The notes under the pieces were generated by a model. That model searched no databases. It saw nothing but the letters and a program-made list of their open reading frames with translations, and had not been told where the DNA came from. Source: Mageeibacillus sp. UBA5734 (GTDB lineage: Bacteria > Bacillota > Clostridia > Saccharofermentanales > UBA5734). From it: DNA of 64,000 nucleotides. The first letter of the stretch is position 1; each line of letters opens with the position of its first letter. Made by a program: the position numbers and the translations under genes. This document shows, in pieces, positions 54,422 through 63,195 of the stretch. The stretch covers positions 24,335 to 88,334 of the forward strand of contig DIGA01000067.1 in the NCBI GenBank assembly GCA_002419365.1, in the 5' to 3' direction.

Positions 54422-55138
54422 TCAAATCAGCCCAAGCTGGCGCATGCTGACCGAACCACCCTGGGCGATGACGATGTGATCGACAATCCGGACACCCATC
54501 AGTTTGCCCATCTCCATGAAACGCACCGTCGCATCGATGTCTTCCTGGCTCGGAGTGCAATCACCACTGGGATGATTGTGAGCCAGGATCAGGGCGGCTG
54601 CATTGGATTTGACAGCATCGCGGAACAGGTCGCGCGGATGGACAATCGCTGCATTGAGCGAGCCTGCCGAGATCGAGCTGATCCGGATGATCCGGTTGCG
54701 GATGTCGAGCAAAATGGCGCGGAATTCTTCGCGTGGCAGAAAACGCATCTCACTTTCCAAAACCAGGATCGCATCTTCCGGTACGCGCACGGTCGGACGG
54801 CTGGCAGGCAGGCCCTGGCTTTGCAGGCGGTTACCCAACTCGAGCGCAGCTTTGATCTGGGCAGCCCGGACCGGCCCGATCCCGGGCACCGTTTTCAATT
54901 CTTCGAGATTCTTGTCCAGCAAAAACCGAAGTCCGCTGGCTGCCTCATCAGCCCCGCCCTCCCCGGCCAGCAGGCGCTGGCAGACAGACAGGGCAGATTC
55001 CTGGACCGTGCCGCTGCGGATGATGATGGCCAGAAGCTCGGCGTCGGACAAAGCGCTGCTGCCCAGGCGACTGAGTTTTTCCGTCGGCCGGTCGGCCACA
55101 GGGATCGATTTCATGGTCAGGCGATTGGATTTGGACAT
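54422..55138 (-). CDS. radC: RadC/YsxA family JAMM-domain protein
   Basis: 238 aa. N-terminal HhH region (LSRLGSSALSDAELLAIIIRSG, VPGIGPVRAAQIKAALELG) and C-terminal JAMM/MPN zinc motif HNHPSGDCTPSQED. Despite its name, a DNA repair role is not established. ATG 55138 has GGGGGAG 6 nt upstream. Conserved maf-radC-mre order of Firmicutes. Confidence 0.96.
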   Translation of the reverse strand: MSKSNRLTMKSIPVADRPTEKLSRLGSSALSDAELLAIIIRSGTVQESALSVCQRLLAGEGGADEAASGLRFLLDKNLEELKTVPGIGPVRAAQIKAALELGNRLQSQGLPASRPTVRVPEDAILVLESEMRFLPREEFRAILLDIRNRIIRISSISAGSLNAAIVHPRDLFRDAVKSNAAALILAHNHPSGDCTPSQEDIDATVRFMEMGKLMGVRIVDHIVIAQGGSVSMRQLGLI

Positions 55139-55174
55139 TTCATACTCCCCCTTTGCACTGCAAGGGACAGCCGA

Positions 55175-55900
55175 TCACCAGGGCAGGAGATGAAATGATT
55201 CTGAATTGAAATCAAGTGCCGTCCGAGCTTGTTCCAATAGGACAAGCAAACGGTGGATCGGCAATCCGACAACATTGTAGTAGCAGCCTTGGATGGATTT
55301 GACCAGGACGCTGCCATAGCCCTGGATCCCGTAGGCCCCTGCCTTGTCAAAAGGTTCACCGGTCTGGATGTACCACTCGATCTGGGCTGGTGCCAGGTCG
55401 GCGAAAGTCACTTGTGTCTGCTCAGCAGCTGAAAACTGCTGTGCTGCACCATTCCCTTCGACCCGGATACACAGGCCCGTCAGCACGGTGTGTTCGCGGC
55501 CGGACAGGTTTTGCAGCATGCGCCGCGCATCGGCCGCATCGGCTGGCTTGCCCAGGATCTGGTCGCCGAGGACAACAATCGTATCGGCTGTCACCAGCAC
55601 GGTAGCGCTGGATGGATACCTCTGTCCGGTTGCCTGGTTGGCAGCCTGGGCCTTACTCCGGCTTTCAACCAGGGCAGCCATTTTGGCCTCGGCCAGGTCG
55701 CGGGCGATCCTGGCCGCCCAGATCGAGCTGAGGCCGAGCCGCGATCCCGGATGCTGGCTGAGCCAGCCATCGACCAAGGTGGCTTCATCCAGATCGACCG
55801 GACTCACCTCGATCGCATCCGCCGGGACCAGCCGGGCCAGAAGCTCGCGGCGCCGGGGCGAAGCAGATCCGAGGATGAAAGGCACCATCGGCGGTGGCAT
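55175..55900 (-). CDS. maf: Maf-family nucleotide pyrophosphatase
   Basis: 241 aa. N-terminal LGSASPRRRELLARL, TADTIVVLGDQILGKP and the C-terminal FDKAGAYGIQGYGSVLVKSIQGCYYNVVGLP are diagnostic. Hydrolyses non-canonical or methylated NTPs. Longer than the usual 190-200 aa because of an Ala/Gln-rich insert (residues about 75-97) and a short C-terminal extension. ATG 55900 shares a base with the asnS stop; ATG 55888 is an alternative. Confidence 0.95.
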   Translation of the reverse strand: MPPPMVPFILGSASPRRRELLARLVPADAIEVSPVDLDEATLVDGWLSQHPGSRLGLSSIWAARIARDLAEAKMAALVESRSKAQAANQATGQRYPSSATVLVTADTIVVLGDQILGKPADAADARRMLQNLSGREHTVLTGLCIRVEGNGAAQQFSAAEQTQVTFADLAPAQIEWYIQTGEPFDKAGAYGIQGYGSVLVKSIQGCYYNVVGLPIHRLLVLLEQARTALDFNSESFHLLPW

Positions 55901-57291
55901 CAGAACTCGGCCGAACCCGTTGTGCGGGGATAAGGGATGACATCGCGGATGTTGGCGATGCCAGTCAGGTACATGATCAGGCGCTCAAAGCCAAGACCGA
56001 ACCCGGCGTGGCGGGCAGAGCCAAAACGGCGCAAGTCGAGGTACCAGTCGTAGTCCTCGGCGGCCATGCCCAGCTCTTCGATCCGCGCCTTGAGCTTATC
56101 ATAGTTGTCTTCGCGCTGGCTGCCGCCGATGATCTCACCAATTCCCGGTACCAGGCAGTCCATCGCCGCAACCGTGCGGTTGTCCTCGTTGAGCTTCATG
56201 TAGAAGGCTTTGATCTGCTTGGGGTAGTGGATGACAAAGATCGGCTTCTTGAACACCGTCTCGGTCAGGTAGCGCTCATGCTCGGTCTGCAGGTCGCAGC
56301 CCCAGCTGACAGGATACTCGAACTGGACCGGCGCTTTTTCCAACAGCTCGATCGCATCTGTATAGGTGACGACACCAAATTCATTATCAATGACATTGTG
56401 CAGGCGGTCCAACAGGCCCTTGTCGACAAATTCATTGAAGAAGGCCATTTCTTCCGGGCATTCGGCGATCACCTGGCGGATGATGAACTTGATCAGGTCT
56501 TCGGCCAGCGCCATGTCATCGTTTAAATCTGCAAAGGCGATTTCAGGCTCAATCATCCAGAACTCGGCCGCATGCTTGACGGTATTCGATTTTTCTGCGC
56601 GGAACGTCGGACCGAAGGTGTAGATGTTCTTGAACGCCATGGCGAAGGTCTCACCGGACAATTGGCCGCTGACTGTCAGGCTGGTTTTCTTGCCGAAGAA
56701 GTCCTCCCCGAAATCGATCGAGCCATTCTCTGCGCGAGGTGGCTGGCCAATGTCCAGGGTCGTGACCGAAAACATCTGGCCGGCGCCTTCGGCGTCACTG
56801 CCGGTGATGATCGGTGTATGGACATAGACAAAATCGCGTTCATTGAAGAATCGGTGGATGGCAAAAGCGGCCACCGAACGAACCCGGAACGCTGCTGACA
56901 GCAGATTGGTGCGCGGGCGCAGGTGGGCGATGGTGCGCAGGAACTCGGGAGAATGACGTTTGGGCTGGAGGGGGTAATCCGGCGGACAGTCCCCTTCGAT
57001 TTCAATCGTTTCCGCCTGCAGTTCAAAGGGCTGTTTGGCCCCCGGTGTCAGTGTCACCTGGCCGGTCACAACCAAGGCCGCACCGTTGCCAGTCCGGGCG
57101 ATCTGGTCATAATTGGCCAGATTGTCCCGGGTGAACACGACCTGGAGCGGCAGGAAAAAGGTGCCATCATTGAGACTGATAAAACCAAACTGTTTCTGGT
57201 CGCGAATCGTACGCACCCAGCCCGAAACAGTTACGGACTGGCCGGCATACTCAGCCGTATTGCGGTAGAGCTGGCGCACCGACGCGTTCAT
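55900..57291 (-). CDS. asnS: Asparaginyl-tRNA synthetase
   Basis: 463 aa class IIb synthetase. N-terminal OB anticodon-binding domain (VSGWVRTIRDQKQFGFISLNDG), class II motif 2 (FGPTFRAEKSNTVKHAAEFWMIEPEI), the PKQIKAFYMKLNEDNRTVAAMD segment that distinguishes AsnRS from AspRS, and motif 3 (GFGLGFERLIMYLTG). Start overlaps the SEC-C gene stop by 4 bp (ATGA), so translation is coupled. Confidence 0.97.
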   Translation of the reverse strand: MNASVRQLYRNTAEYAGQSVTVSGWVRTIRDQKQFGFISLNDGTFFLPLQVVFTRDNLANYDQIARTGNGAALVVTGQVTLTPGAKQPFELQAETIEIEGDCPPDYPLQPKRHSPEFLRTIAHLRPRTNLLSAAFRVRSVAAFAIHRFFNERDFVYVHTPIITGSDAEGAGQMFSVTTLDIGQPPRAENGSIDFGEDFFGKKTSLTVSGQLSGETFAMAFKNIYTFGPTFRAEKSNTVKHAAEFWMIEPEIAFADLNDDMALAEDLIKFIIRQVIAECPEEMAFFNEFVDKGLLDRLHNVIDNEFGVVTYTDAIELLEKAPVQFEYPVSWGCDLQTEHERYLTETVFKKPIFVIHYPKQIKAFYMKLNEDNRTVAAMDCLVPGIGEIIGGSQREDNYDKLKARIEELGMAAEDYDWYLDLRRFGSARHAGFGLGFERLIMYLTGIANIRDVIPYPRTTGSAEF

Positions 57292-57794
57292 GCGTTTTTA
57301 CCGCAGCAGGCTTTGTACTTCTTGCCGCTGCCACAGGGGCAGGGATCGTTACGGCCGATCTTCTCATGGCGCACAATCTTGGACTGGCGGTAGGATTTGG
57401 CCAGCTCGTTGCGCCGCTCGCTGCTGAGGACATTGTCCCAGCTCTCGAGCGAATAGAGCCAGTCAGCCTTGACTTCATGCATTTTCCAGTACAATTTCTC
57501 GAAATCGATCCTGAGCGACAGTTCGGTGTCAGCCTCGACCGATTCCAGGTCCAGTTCTTCCTGCAGGCAGGAATTGATGCCATCGAGAAAACCCAGGTAG
57601 ACCACCATGTCCTTGCCAAAACCGAGGGTACGGGCCATCTCTGCTGCCGTGCCCTGGACGGTGTCCTGGCCAGCTAAGAAAATCTGGTCATAGGCGTCCT
57701 TTTCGAGGGTGTAGTAACGCTCAACAAAAGCCTGGTATTCGGTCGGATTGGAGCTGTCTTCGATTTTCGACAGCCACTGGGCATGGTAGCTCAT
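57288..57794 (-). CDS. SEC-C metal-binding-motif protein of unknown function
   Basis: 168 aa from ATG 57794 (AAGGAG upstream). The first 145 residues are acidic, helical and unlike any family I recognise (TLEKDAYDQIFLAGQDTV, GFLDGINSCLQEELDLE). The C-terminus IGRNDPCPCGSGKKYKACCG is a SEC-C zinc motif nearly identical to that of SecA in this window. Such motifs can bind SecB or ribosomes in SecA-type proteins; here the role is unknown. Overlaps asnS by 4 bp. Confidence 0.85.
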   Translation of the reverse strand: MSYHAQWLSKIEDSSNPTEYQAFVERYYTLEKDAYDQIFLAGQDTVQGTAAEMARTLGFGKDMVVYLGFLDGINSCLQEELDLESVEADTELSLRIDFEKLYWKMHEVKADWLYSLESWDNVLSSERRNELAKSYRQSKIVRHEKIGRNDPCPCGSGKKYKACCGKNA

Positions 57795-57848
57795 GCGGTA
57801 TTCTCCTTGAAAGTAAAATGATGTTCGGGGTCTTGCGATCGGTTGGTG

Positions 57849-57877
57849 ATCACATGCGATCTGCAATCACATGCGAT
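57849..57877. repeat. Tandem 12-bp near-palindromes (operator-like)
   Basis: ATCACATGCGAT occurs twice with a 17-bp period (57849-57860 and 57866-57877). Each copy is an imperfect palindrome centred on CATG. They lie between the icd stop and the SEC-C/asnS genes, about 55-83 bp before the SEC-C ATG; the second also forms a GCAATC/GATTGC hairpin. Confidence 0.6.
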
Positions 57878-57892
57878 TGCCAATAAATTGAT

Positions 57893-59089
57893 TTACAAAC
57901 GGTCGGCAATCGCTTGGAGGAAGCCTTCAGTGTCGACGACGGTGACGGTATCGAGGTTGACGAGGCTTCTCAGGTCGCCGGTGACGATACCTTCTTCGAT
58001 CAGCTGGAGCGAGACTTTTTCCACCTGGTCAGCAAAAGCCATCAAGTCCGGCAGCTCGTCGAGTTCACCGCGTTTTCTCAGGGCACCGGTCCAGGCAAAA
58101 AGAGTCGCCATCGGGTTGGTTGAGGTCTTCTCGCCTTTGAGGTAGCGGTAATAGTGGCGGGTCACCGTGCCGTGGGCGGCTTCGTATTCGTACTGTCCAT
58201 TGGGTGAGACAAGGACGGACGTCATCATGGCCAGGCTGCCACAGGCGGAGGCAATCATGTCGGACATGACATCACCGTCGTAGTTCTTGCAAGCCCAGAG
58301 GAAACCGCCTTCGGAACGCATGACACGGGCGACGACGTCGTCGATCAGGGTGTAGAAATATTCGATCCCGGCTGCCTTGAACTTGTCGTCAAATTCAGCA
58401 TCGTAGATTTCCTGGAAAATATCCTTGAAGCGATGGTCGTAGGTCTTGGAAATGGTGTCTTTGGTGGCAAACCAGAGATCCTGCCTGAGGTCGAGGGCGT
58501 AATTGAAGCAGGAACGGGCAAAGCTTGCGATCGAATCGTCGAGGTTGTGCATGCCGAGCACGACACCAGCGCCTTTAAAATCATGGATCAGCTGCTTTTT
58601 CGTCGAGCCATCCGGCATCGTCAGCAGCAGTTCTGCCTTGCAGGGTCCGTCGACTTTCATCTCGGAATCGCGATAGACATCGCCATAGGCATGACGGGCG
58701 ATGGTGATCGGTTTGCGCCAGCTGGCAACAAAAGGCTGGATGCAGTCCACCAGGATCGGAGCCCGGAAAACCGTGCCGTCGAGAATGGCCCGGATCGTCC
58801 CATTCGGGCTTTTCCACATCTGCTTGAGCTTGTATTCCTCCACACGCTGGGCATTGGGGGTGATGGTGGCACATTTGACGGCAACACCGAGCTCGAGCGT
58901 GCGCTTGGCTGAGTCAATCGTCACCTGGTCGTCGGTCTGGTCGCGGTATTCAAGGCCAAGGTCAAAATATTCTGTCTTGAGATCTACAAACGGTTCAAGG
59001 ACGATCTCCTTGATCTGTTTCCAGATGATGCGGGTCATCTCATCGCCGTCCATCTCAACGAGCGGCGTTTTCATGGCAATCTTGGTCAT
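57893..59089 (-). CDS. icd: NADP-dependent isocitrate dehydrogenase, eukaryote-like subfamily
   Basis: 398 aa from ATG 59089 (GGAGG 6 nt upstream). Family II (homodimeric, mitochondrial-like) motifs VEMDGDEMTRIIWK, ATITPNAQRVEEY, SPNGTIRAILDGTVFRAPI, YIDD-type LIDDVVARV, CKNYDGDVMSDMIA and EAAHGTVTRHYY. Oxidises isocitrate to 2-oxoglutarate and supplies NADPH and glutamate precursor. Monocistronic with its own promoter. Confidence 0.96.
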   Translation of the reverse strand: MTKIAMKTPLVEMDGDEMTRIIWKQIKEIVLEPFVDLKTEYFDLGLEYRDQTDDQVTIDSAKRTLELGVAVKCATITPNAQRVEEYKLKQMWKSPNGTIRAILDGTVFRAPILVDCIQPFVASWRKPITIARHAYGDVYRDSEMKVDGPCKAELLLTMPDGSTKKQLIHDFKGAGVVLGMHNLDDSIASFARSCFNYALDLRQDLWFATKDTISKTYDHRFKDIFQEIYDAEFDDKFKAAGIEYFYTLIDDVVARVMRSEGGFLWACKNYDGDVMSDMIASACGSLAMMTSVLVSPNGQYEYEAAHGTVTRHYYRYLKGEKTSTNPMATLFAWTGALRKRGELDELPDLMAFADQVEKVSLQLIEEGIVTGDLRSLVNLDTVTVVDTEGFLQAIADRL

Positions 59090-59135
59090 AGGCACCTCCG
59101 CGGCCAGCCTCTATCGGCTATAAAATACGGCCCTC

Positions 59136-59165
59136 ATTATACGGAACGAAAGAATCCAGAGTCAA
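59136..59165 (-). promoter_or_regulatory. Promoter for icd
   Basis: TTGACT (59160-59165) and TATAAT (59136-59141) on the minus strand, 18-bp spacer, about 40 nt of leader. Confidence 0.8.
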
Positions 59166-59236
59166 TCGACCAGGTTACGAAACCACAGGTTTTCGCTAAC
59201 GATTGAAAGGCGATTTTTGAACGTTTCCAGACCAGA

Positions 59237-60346
59237 TCAGGCAGATTTGGCCGCTGATGCAGCCGTCACCAGGAGCATTTCCAGGGCGGTCCGCTCAGGC
59301 AGCTGGCCAGTTTTGACAGCCAGATCGGTTTCAAAGCACAGGCCATAGATCTGCTCCATCCGCTCGATCGACATCAGCTTGGCCTGCTGCAGGAGCCGGT
59401 TGGCGACGAAAGGCATCACCTTGAGCTCGCGCACCAGCGCATCGGAGCGGCCGAGATCCTTGGCACAGATCAGCTGGCGGAAATGGCGCGCCAGCATGAA
59501 GGAAATCAGTTGCACCGGCTCTTTTTGGCCCAGCAACAAGTCGAGCAATTCCAGAGCCCGGGATGTCTGGCCACGGGAAATCGCATCGGTCATGTCGAAG
59601 ATATTGCCGCGCAAATCCGGCAGGGACAGCTGTTCCACCAGGGCCCGGTCGATGTGCTTGAGACCAGAATAGGCAAGATAAAGGAAGATTTTATTCATTT
59701 CCTGCCACAGGACCTGCATGCTGTTGTCACAGCGGTCAACCAGGCTCTCTGCTGCCAGAGCCTCGATCGCAAAGCCGCGCTGGCGGGACTCGACCTCCAC
59801 CCACTGGCGCAAGAGTGCCGGCTGTTCCTGGCCAATCTCGGCCAGTACTCCCCTTTTCTCGACTGCTTGGATCAGGGCTTTCTGGCGCCGGTCTACCTTC
59901 TCTTCGACAAAAACCAGGCAGGCGGAGTCCGGCAGCTGTTCGATGAGCTGGAGCAGCTCCTGCTGGCGCCCCTTGGCTGCCTTGGCATCTGGAGCAGCAC
60001 CCTCCGATTCCGTTTCGGCTGCGTCACTGGTCTTCTTCTCAGTGGCGGCGAAAAAACCGCTGCCCCGGACCACAATCAACTTGCTGCGCGACAGAAAGGG
60101 CGGCGTCATCAGTTCCGATCTCAGGCGATCAAGCGACAGCCGGCTGGCTGCATTGCCGCTGAAGGTCACGGAATCAAAGGATTCGGACCCGGGTGCGAGG
60201 ACCAGCTCCCGGATGCTGCCGACCAGTTTGTCGATCAGGAATGTCTCCTCGCCATAAAGGACATACAGTGCACGATTTTCACCCTTGCGCAGTTCGGCCT
60301 TGAGTTCTTTGTATCCGATGCGGTTCGTGTCTCCAGCTTTAGCCAT
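59237..60346 (-). CDS. holA: DNA polymerase III delta subunit
   Basis: 369 aa. Opens the sliding clamp as part of the clamp loader. N-terminal ALYVLYGEETFLIDKLVG, an atypical charged insert (ATEKKTSDAAETESEGAAPD, about residues 103-125), VFVEEKVDRRQK and the C-terminal LARHFRQLICAKDL region typical of HolA. ATG 60346 (GGAAGGAAG in front) overlaps the comEC stop by 8 bp, the standard comEC-holA pairing. Confidence 0.93.
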   Translation of the reverse strand: MAKAGDTNRIGYKELKAELRKGENRALYVLYGEETFLIDKLVGSIRELVLAPGSESFDSVTFSGNAASRLSLDRLRSELMTPPFLSRSKLIVVRGSGFFAATEKKTSDAAETESEGAAPDAKAAKGRQQELLQLIEQLPDSACLVFVEEKVDRRQKALIQAVEKRGVLAEIGQEQPALLRQWVEVESRQRGFAIEALAAESLVDRCDNSMQVLWQEMNKIFLYLAYSGLKHIDRALVEQLSLPDLRGNIFDMTDAISRGQTSRALELLDLLLGQKEPVQLISFMLARHFRQLICAKDLGRSDALVRELKVMPFVANRLLQQAKLMSIERMEQIYGLCFETDLAVKTGQLPERTALEMLLVTAASAAKSA

Positions 60347-62885
60347 GGTCTTCCTTCCGATAGGTCTGTGCATAGAGCTTGCCGTGGCGCAGTTCGATCA
60401 GGATCGCACCCTGACGGTCTGTACGTAGATACGGGATGGCGGATTCGGTGAGCCGCGCCAGCAACTCGGGTGCCGGATGGCCGTAGGTATTGGGGCCGAC
60501 ACTGATGACCGCCAGGCCCGGCTGGACCTGGGACAAAAAGGAATCCAGGGTTGTCGTCCGCGATCCGTGATGAGCCACTTTCAGGATCTCATTATCGACG
60601 ATCCAGGGATCGCTTAGCAAGGCTTGTTCGACGAATGGTGTGGAATCGGACATGAGCAGCAGGGAATGGCCGGTCAGATCCAGGCGAAAGTGCAAGGCCT
60701 GTTCATTGAGATCATCGGCGTCTGTGGACATTGATTCCAGCCCGGTCGCAGCCAGAACCTGCAGCTGGTCCGGCTGGCCTAGAGCCAGAACGTGCTGAGC
60801 CGTCAATGCAGACCAAGGGATAGCAAGCTGTTCGGCCTGCCTAACTAAATTATTAGTCAGGTTGTCCTGTCCTCCTGTTGTGCTTTCTTGATTCACTTCC
60901 TGCGCTGGCACCAGCAACCGCCGAACGCGGCCGGATCCCAGCAATTCCCCGGCCCCGCCAGCGTGGTCCAGATGGCCATGGGTCAAAATCAACGCATCGA
61001 TCTGGCGGATCCCCAGGGCATCGAGCGCTGGCAGCAGGATTTGCCAGCCAGTCCCGGGCTTTCCGGTGTCGATCAGGATATCCAGTCCATTCCTGGTGCG
61101 AATCAGGGCTGCATCCCCTTGCCCGACACTGAAAAACCAGACCTGATCCGCGGTCAGAAATTGAGATTTGGCGGCAAACAGGGCCAGGCCAAGCACCAAT
61201 ATGCCAGCCCCCAGGCGATAGAACAGCCGCACGTTCGGCCGGCTGAAGCGAATCACAAGCGGCACGAACAGAACCACCACGCCAGTGAGCAGAAGCACAT
61301 TCAGCCAGGCCACCGGCCAGCGCCCCCAGTGGACTCTGGCAAAAAAGCGAGCGATTGCAGACAGGCTATCCAAAGCGATTGCCACCGGTCGACCCGGTAC
61401 AGTGAGGAATCCAGACAAGACCTGGTCCATGTCAATGGACATCCCCGGCAACGCATTCAGTCCAGCCAGTACCAAGCCTGCCCCTGCACCAGCCAGAAGG
61501 ATCAGCAAGGTTACAAGGGTCATCCACTCCACCAGGAACAGGGCTGGCACATTGGCCATCAGACCGACCAAGGTCAGCTGACGCGACAAGACTGCTGCGA
61601 CAGGCAGGACCAGGAACTGGACAGCCAGGCTGGTCCCGGCGAAATCCAGCCAACCAGGTGGAAGCTGTGGCCAGCGAGCAGCCAGCCGTCGAGTCAGAGC
61701 CGGTCCACCAGCCAGAAGACCGATCGTGGCCAGCGCACTGAGCCAGAAACTGAAGCTTAAGAGAGCCAGCGGCTGGAACAACGCGAACACCAGGACAGAA
61801 AGACCAAGGGCATTCAAAGGGTCCGACCGGCGATGGAACACCCGGCCGAACAGAAACAACGCCGACATCACAAGGGCCCGGCTGACACTGACCTGCCAGC
61901 CCGTCACAAAGCCAAACAAGATCAAGGCCAGCAATAACACGACTTGACGCCAGATCCGCCGGATCCTCAACCTGCGCACCAGACCAGTCAGAGGCGTCAG
62001 CCAGAAGGCAATGTTCGCACCTGAAACCGCCGTCAGATGCGACAAACCGGCCTGGCGAAAATCATAGACCTGGCCTGGATCCATGCCCTCGCTGGATCCG
62101 ATCAGCAGTCCAGCCAGCAGGGATGAGCGGTCCGGCCCGACCATCCCGGTGAGTGCTGTAGTCAAGGTCCTTCGCAGATCAGCTGCCCAGCGCACCAGCA
62201 CAAAAGCCCGCCCTGGCTTAAGCACAACCACCTCCCCGCGCGCAGCATCAATCTCCCGCAAAATTGCCTGGCGCCAGAGCCAGTCCCTGCGGTCAAAACC
62301 ACCCGGATTGGCAGCTCCAGCAGGTCGTTCAAGATAGCCGGTCACCTGAAGGCGCGCCTTGGGCTCTATGACTTTGCCAGAACCAGAAAGGGCCAGTCGC
62401 ACACCCTGCGGACCATAAACCACAGCTGTCACCCAATCCGAGCCTGCCTGAGTACCACTGATGATCCGCTCCACCGTCACCTCGCCAGACCACCACCCAG
62501 AAGGATGGTCACGCTGGAATTGCTCTGCGATCACAAATGGCCAGCCCAGGCGCAACCCGCCGATGATGAAACACAGGAGCAAGAGCGAGAGGTGAAAACA
62601 CTTTGCAGCATCAATCCCTGTCTGATGCCGTTTGCACTGCAACAAATACGCTGACAGTGCGAGTACTACCAGCAACCAGACCAGCCGTCCACCCACGTGT
62701 GTCGCCAGCAGACCACCCACCAGCATAGCCAGTGCCAGAGGCAAGGCCGGGCGGCGCCACAGTTGTGCCCAGCGGATGCCCAATTCTGAAACGGTCCCCT
62801 GCCAGAGTTCCCGGGCCGTCTCAGCTGCCCATTTCCGCCAACCACCGCGATCTGGCTGAGGCCTGAGAATCCAGTCCCGTTTCAT
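60339..62885 (-). CDS. comEC: ComEC/Rec2 competence DNA-uptake channel
   Basis: 848 aa from ATG 62885 (GGGAGGAGGGG just upstream). N-terminal DUF4131 with OB-like segment, central competence domain with about nine helices (GLSHLTAVSGANIAFWL, VTGWQVSVSRALVMSALFL), and a C-terminal MBL-like nuclease domain (FFSVGQGDAALIRT, LTHGHLDHAGGAGELL, LKVAHHGSRTTT). Transports single-stranded DNA across the membrane. Upstream are an intrinsic terminator (62914) and the repeat element (62973). Confidence 0.96.
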   Translation of the reverse strand: MKRDWILRPQPDRGGWRKWAAETARELWQGTVSELGIRWAQLWRRPALPLALAMLVGGLLATHVGGRLVWLLVVLALSAYLLQCKRHQTGIDAAKCFHLSLLLLCFIIGGLRLGWPFVIAEQFQRDHPSGWWSGEVTVERIISGTQAGSDWVTAVVYGPQGVRLALSGSGKVIEPKARLQVTGYLERPAGAANPGGFDRRDWLWRQAILREIDAARGEVVVLKPGRAFVLVRWAADLRRTLTTALTGMVGPDRSSLLAGLLIGSSEGMDPGQVYDFRQAGLSHLTAVSGANIAFWLTPLTGLVRRLRIRRIWRQVVLLLALILFGFVTGWQVSVSRALVMSALFLFGRVFHRRSDPLNALGLSVLVFALFQPLALLSFSFWLSALATIGLLAGGPALTRRLAARWPQLPPGWLDFAGTSLAVQFLVLPVAAVLSRQLTLVGLMANVPALFLVEWMTLVTLLILLAGAGAGLVLAGLNALPGMSIDMDQVLSGFLTVPGRPVAIALDSLSAIARFFARVHWGRWPVAWLNVLLLTGVVVLFVPLVIRFSRPNVRLFYRLGAGILVLGLALFAAKSQFLTADQVWFFSVGQGDAALIRTRNGLDILIDTGKPGTGWQILLPALDALGIRQIDALILTHGHLDHAGGAGELLGSGRVRRLLVPAQEVNQESTTGGQDNLTNNLVRQAEQLAIPWSALTAQHVLALGQPDQLQVLAATGLESMSTDADDLNEQALHFRLDLTGHSLLLMSDSTPFVEQALLSDPWIVDNEILKVAHHGSRTTTLDSFLSQVQPGLAVISVGPNTYGHPAPELLARLTESAIPYLRTDRQGAILIELRHGKLYAQTYRKEDHG

Positions 62886-62913
62886 CCCCTCCTCCCTTCC
62901 ACCGGCTGCAAGC

Positions 62914-62950
62914 AAAAAAACGATCCGGCAGCTCTCAGTCTGCAGGATCG
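62914..62950 (-). terminator. Intrinsic terminator in the comEC leader
   Basis: Minus-strand stem CGATCCTGCAG / CTGCCGGATCG (one mismatch, 8-nt loop) followed by seven T. It sits only 29 bp before the comEC ATG and downstream of the triple-repeat element, so it either ends incoming transcripts or attenuates comEC. Confidence 0.85.
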
Positions 62951-62972
62951 CCTCGATGGATCACAGCCCTAT

Positions 62973-63002
62973 TCGATCGACAATAGTCGCGCTTTTACGA
63001 CA
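62973..63002 (-). promoter_or_regulatory. Triple 10-bp direct repeat with Spo0A-box-like cores, upstream of comEC
   Basis: Coding-strand 10-mers TGTCGTAAAA, GCGCGACTAT and TGTCGATCGA in the same phase as the elements at 18098 and 42624. Ends 87 nt before the comEC ATG. The rest of the 310-bp gap 62886-63195 shows only the terminator described separately and no open frame. Confidence 0.55.
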
Positions 63003-63195
63003 CCGCTTTTTTCAAACCCCGCTCAGTCCACGCTTGCAGCCGTTTCGCCGACGACAGAGGCGACCATGACAGGTTAATATGACGATTTCAATCAAGGCTC
63101 CTGTCCCGCATGGGGTTCTTCATTATCAAGGCCTTGAAGCACGTCGGAAGCAAGGCAACTGTAATGGCTGAACGACGGATCCTGAAACGGTCGGA

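Noticed and set aside
59096..59236. Possible additional repeat element upstream of icd
   Set aside because: Only isolated CGAC bases, no paired TGTCG; the gap is explained by an ordinary promoter.
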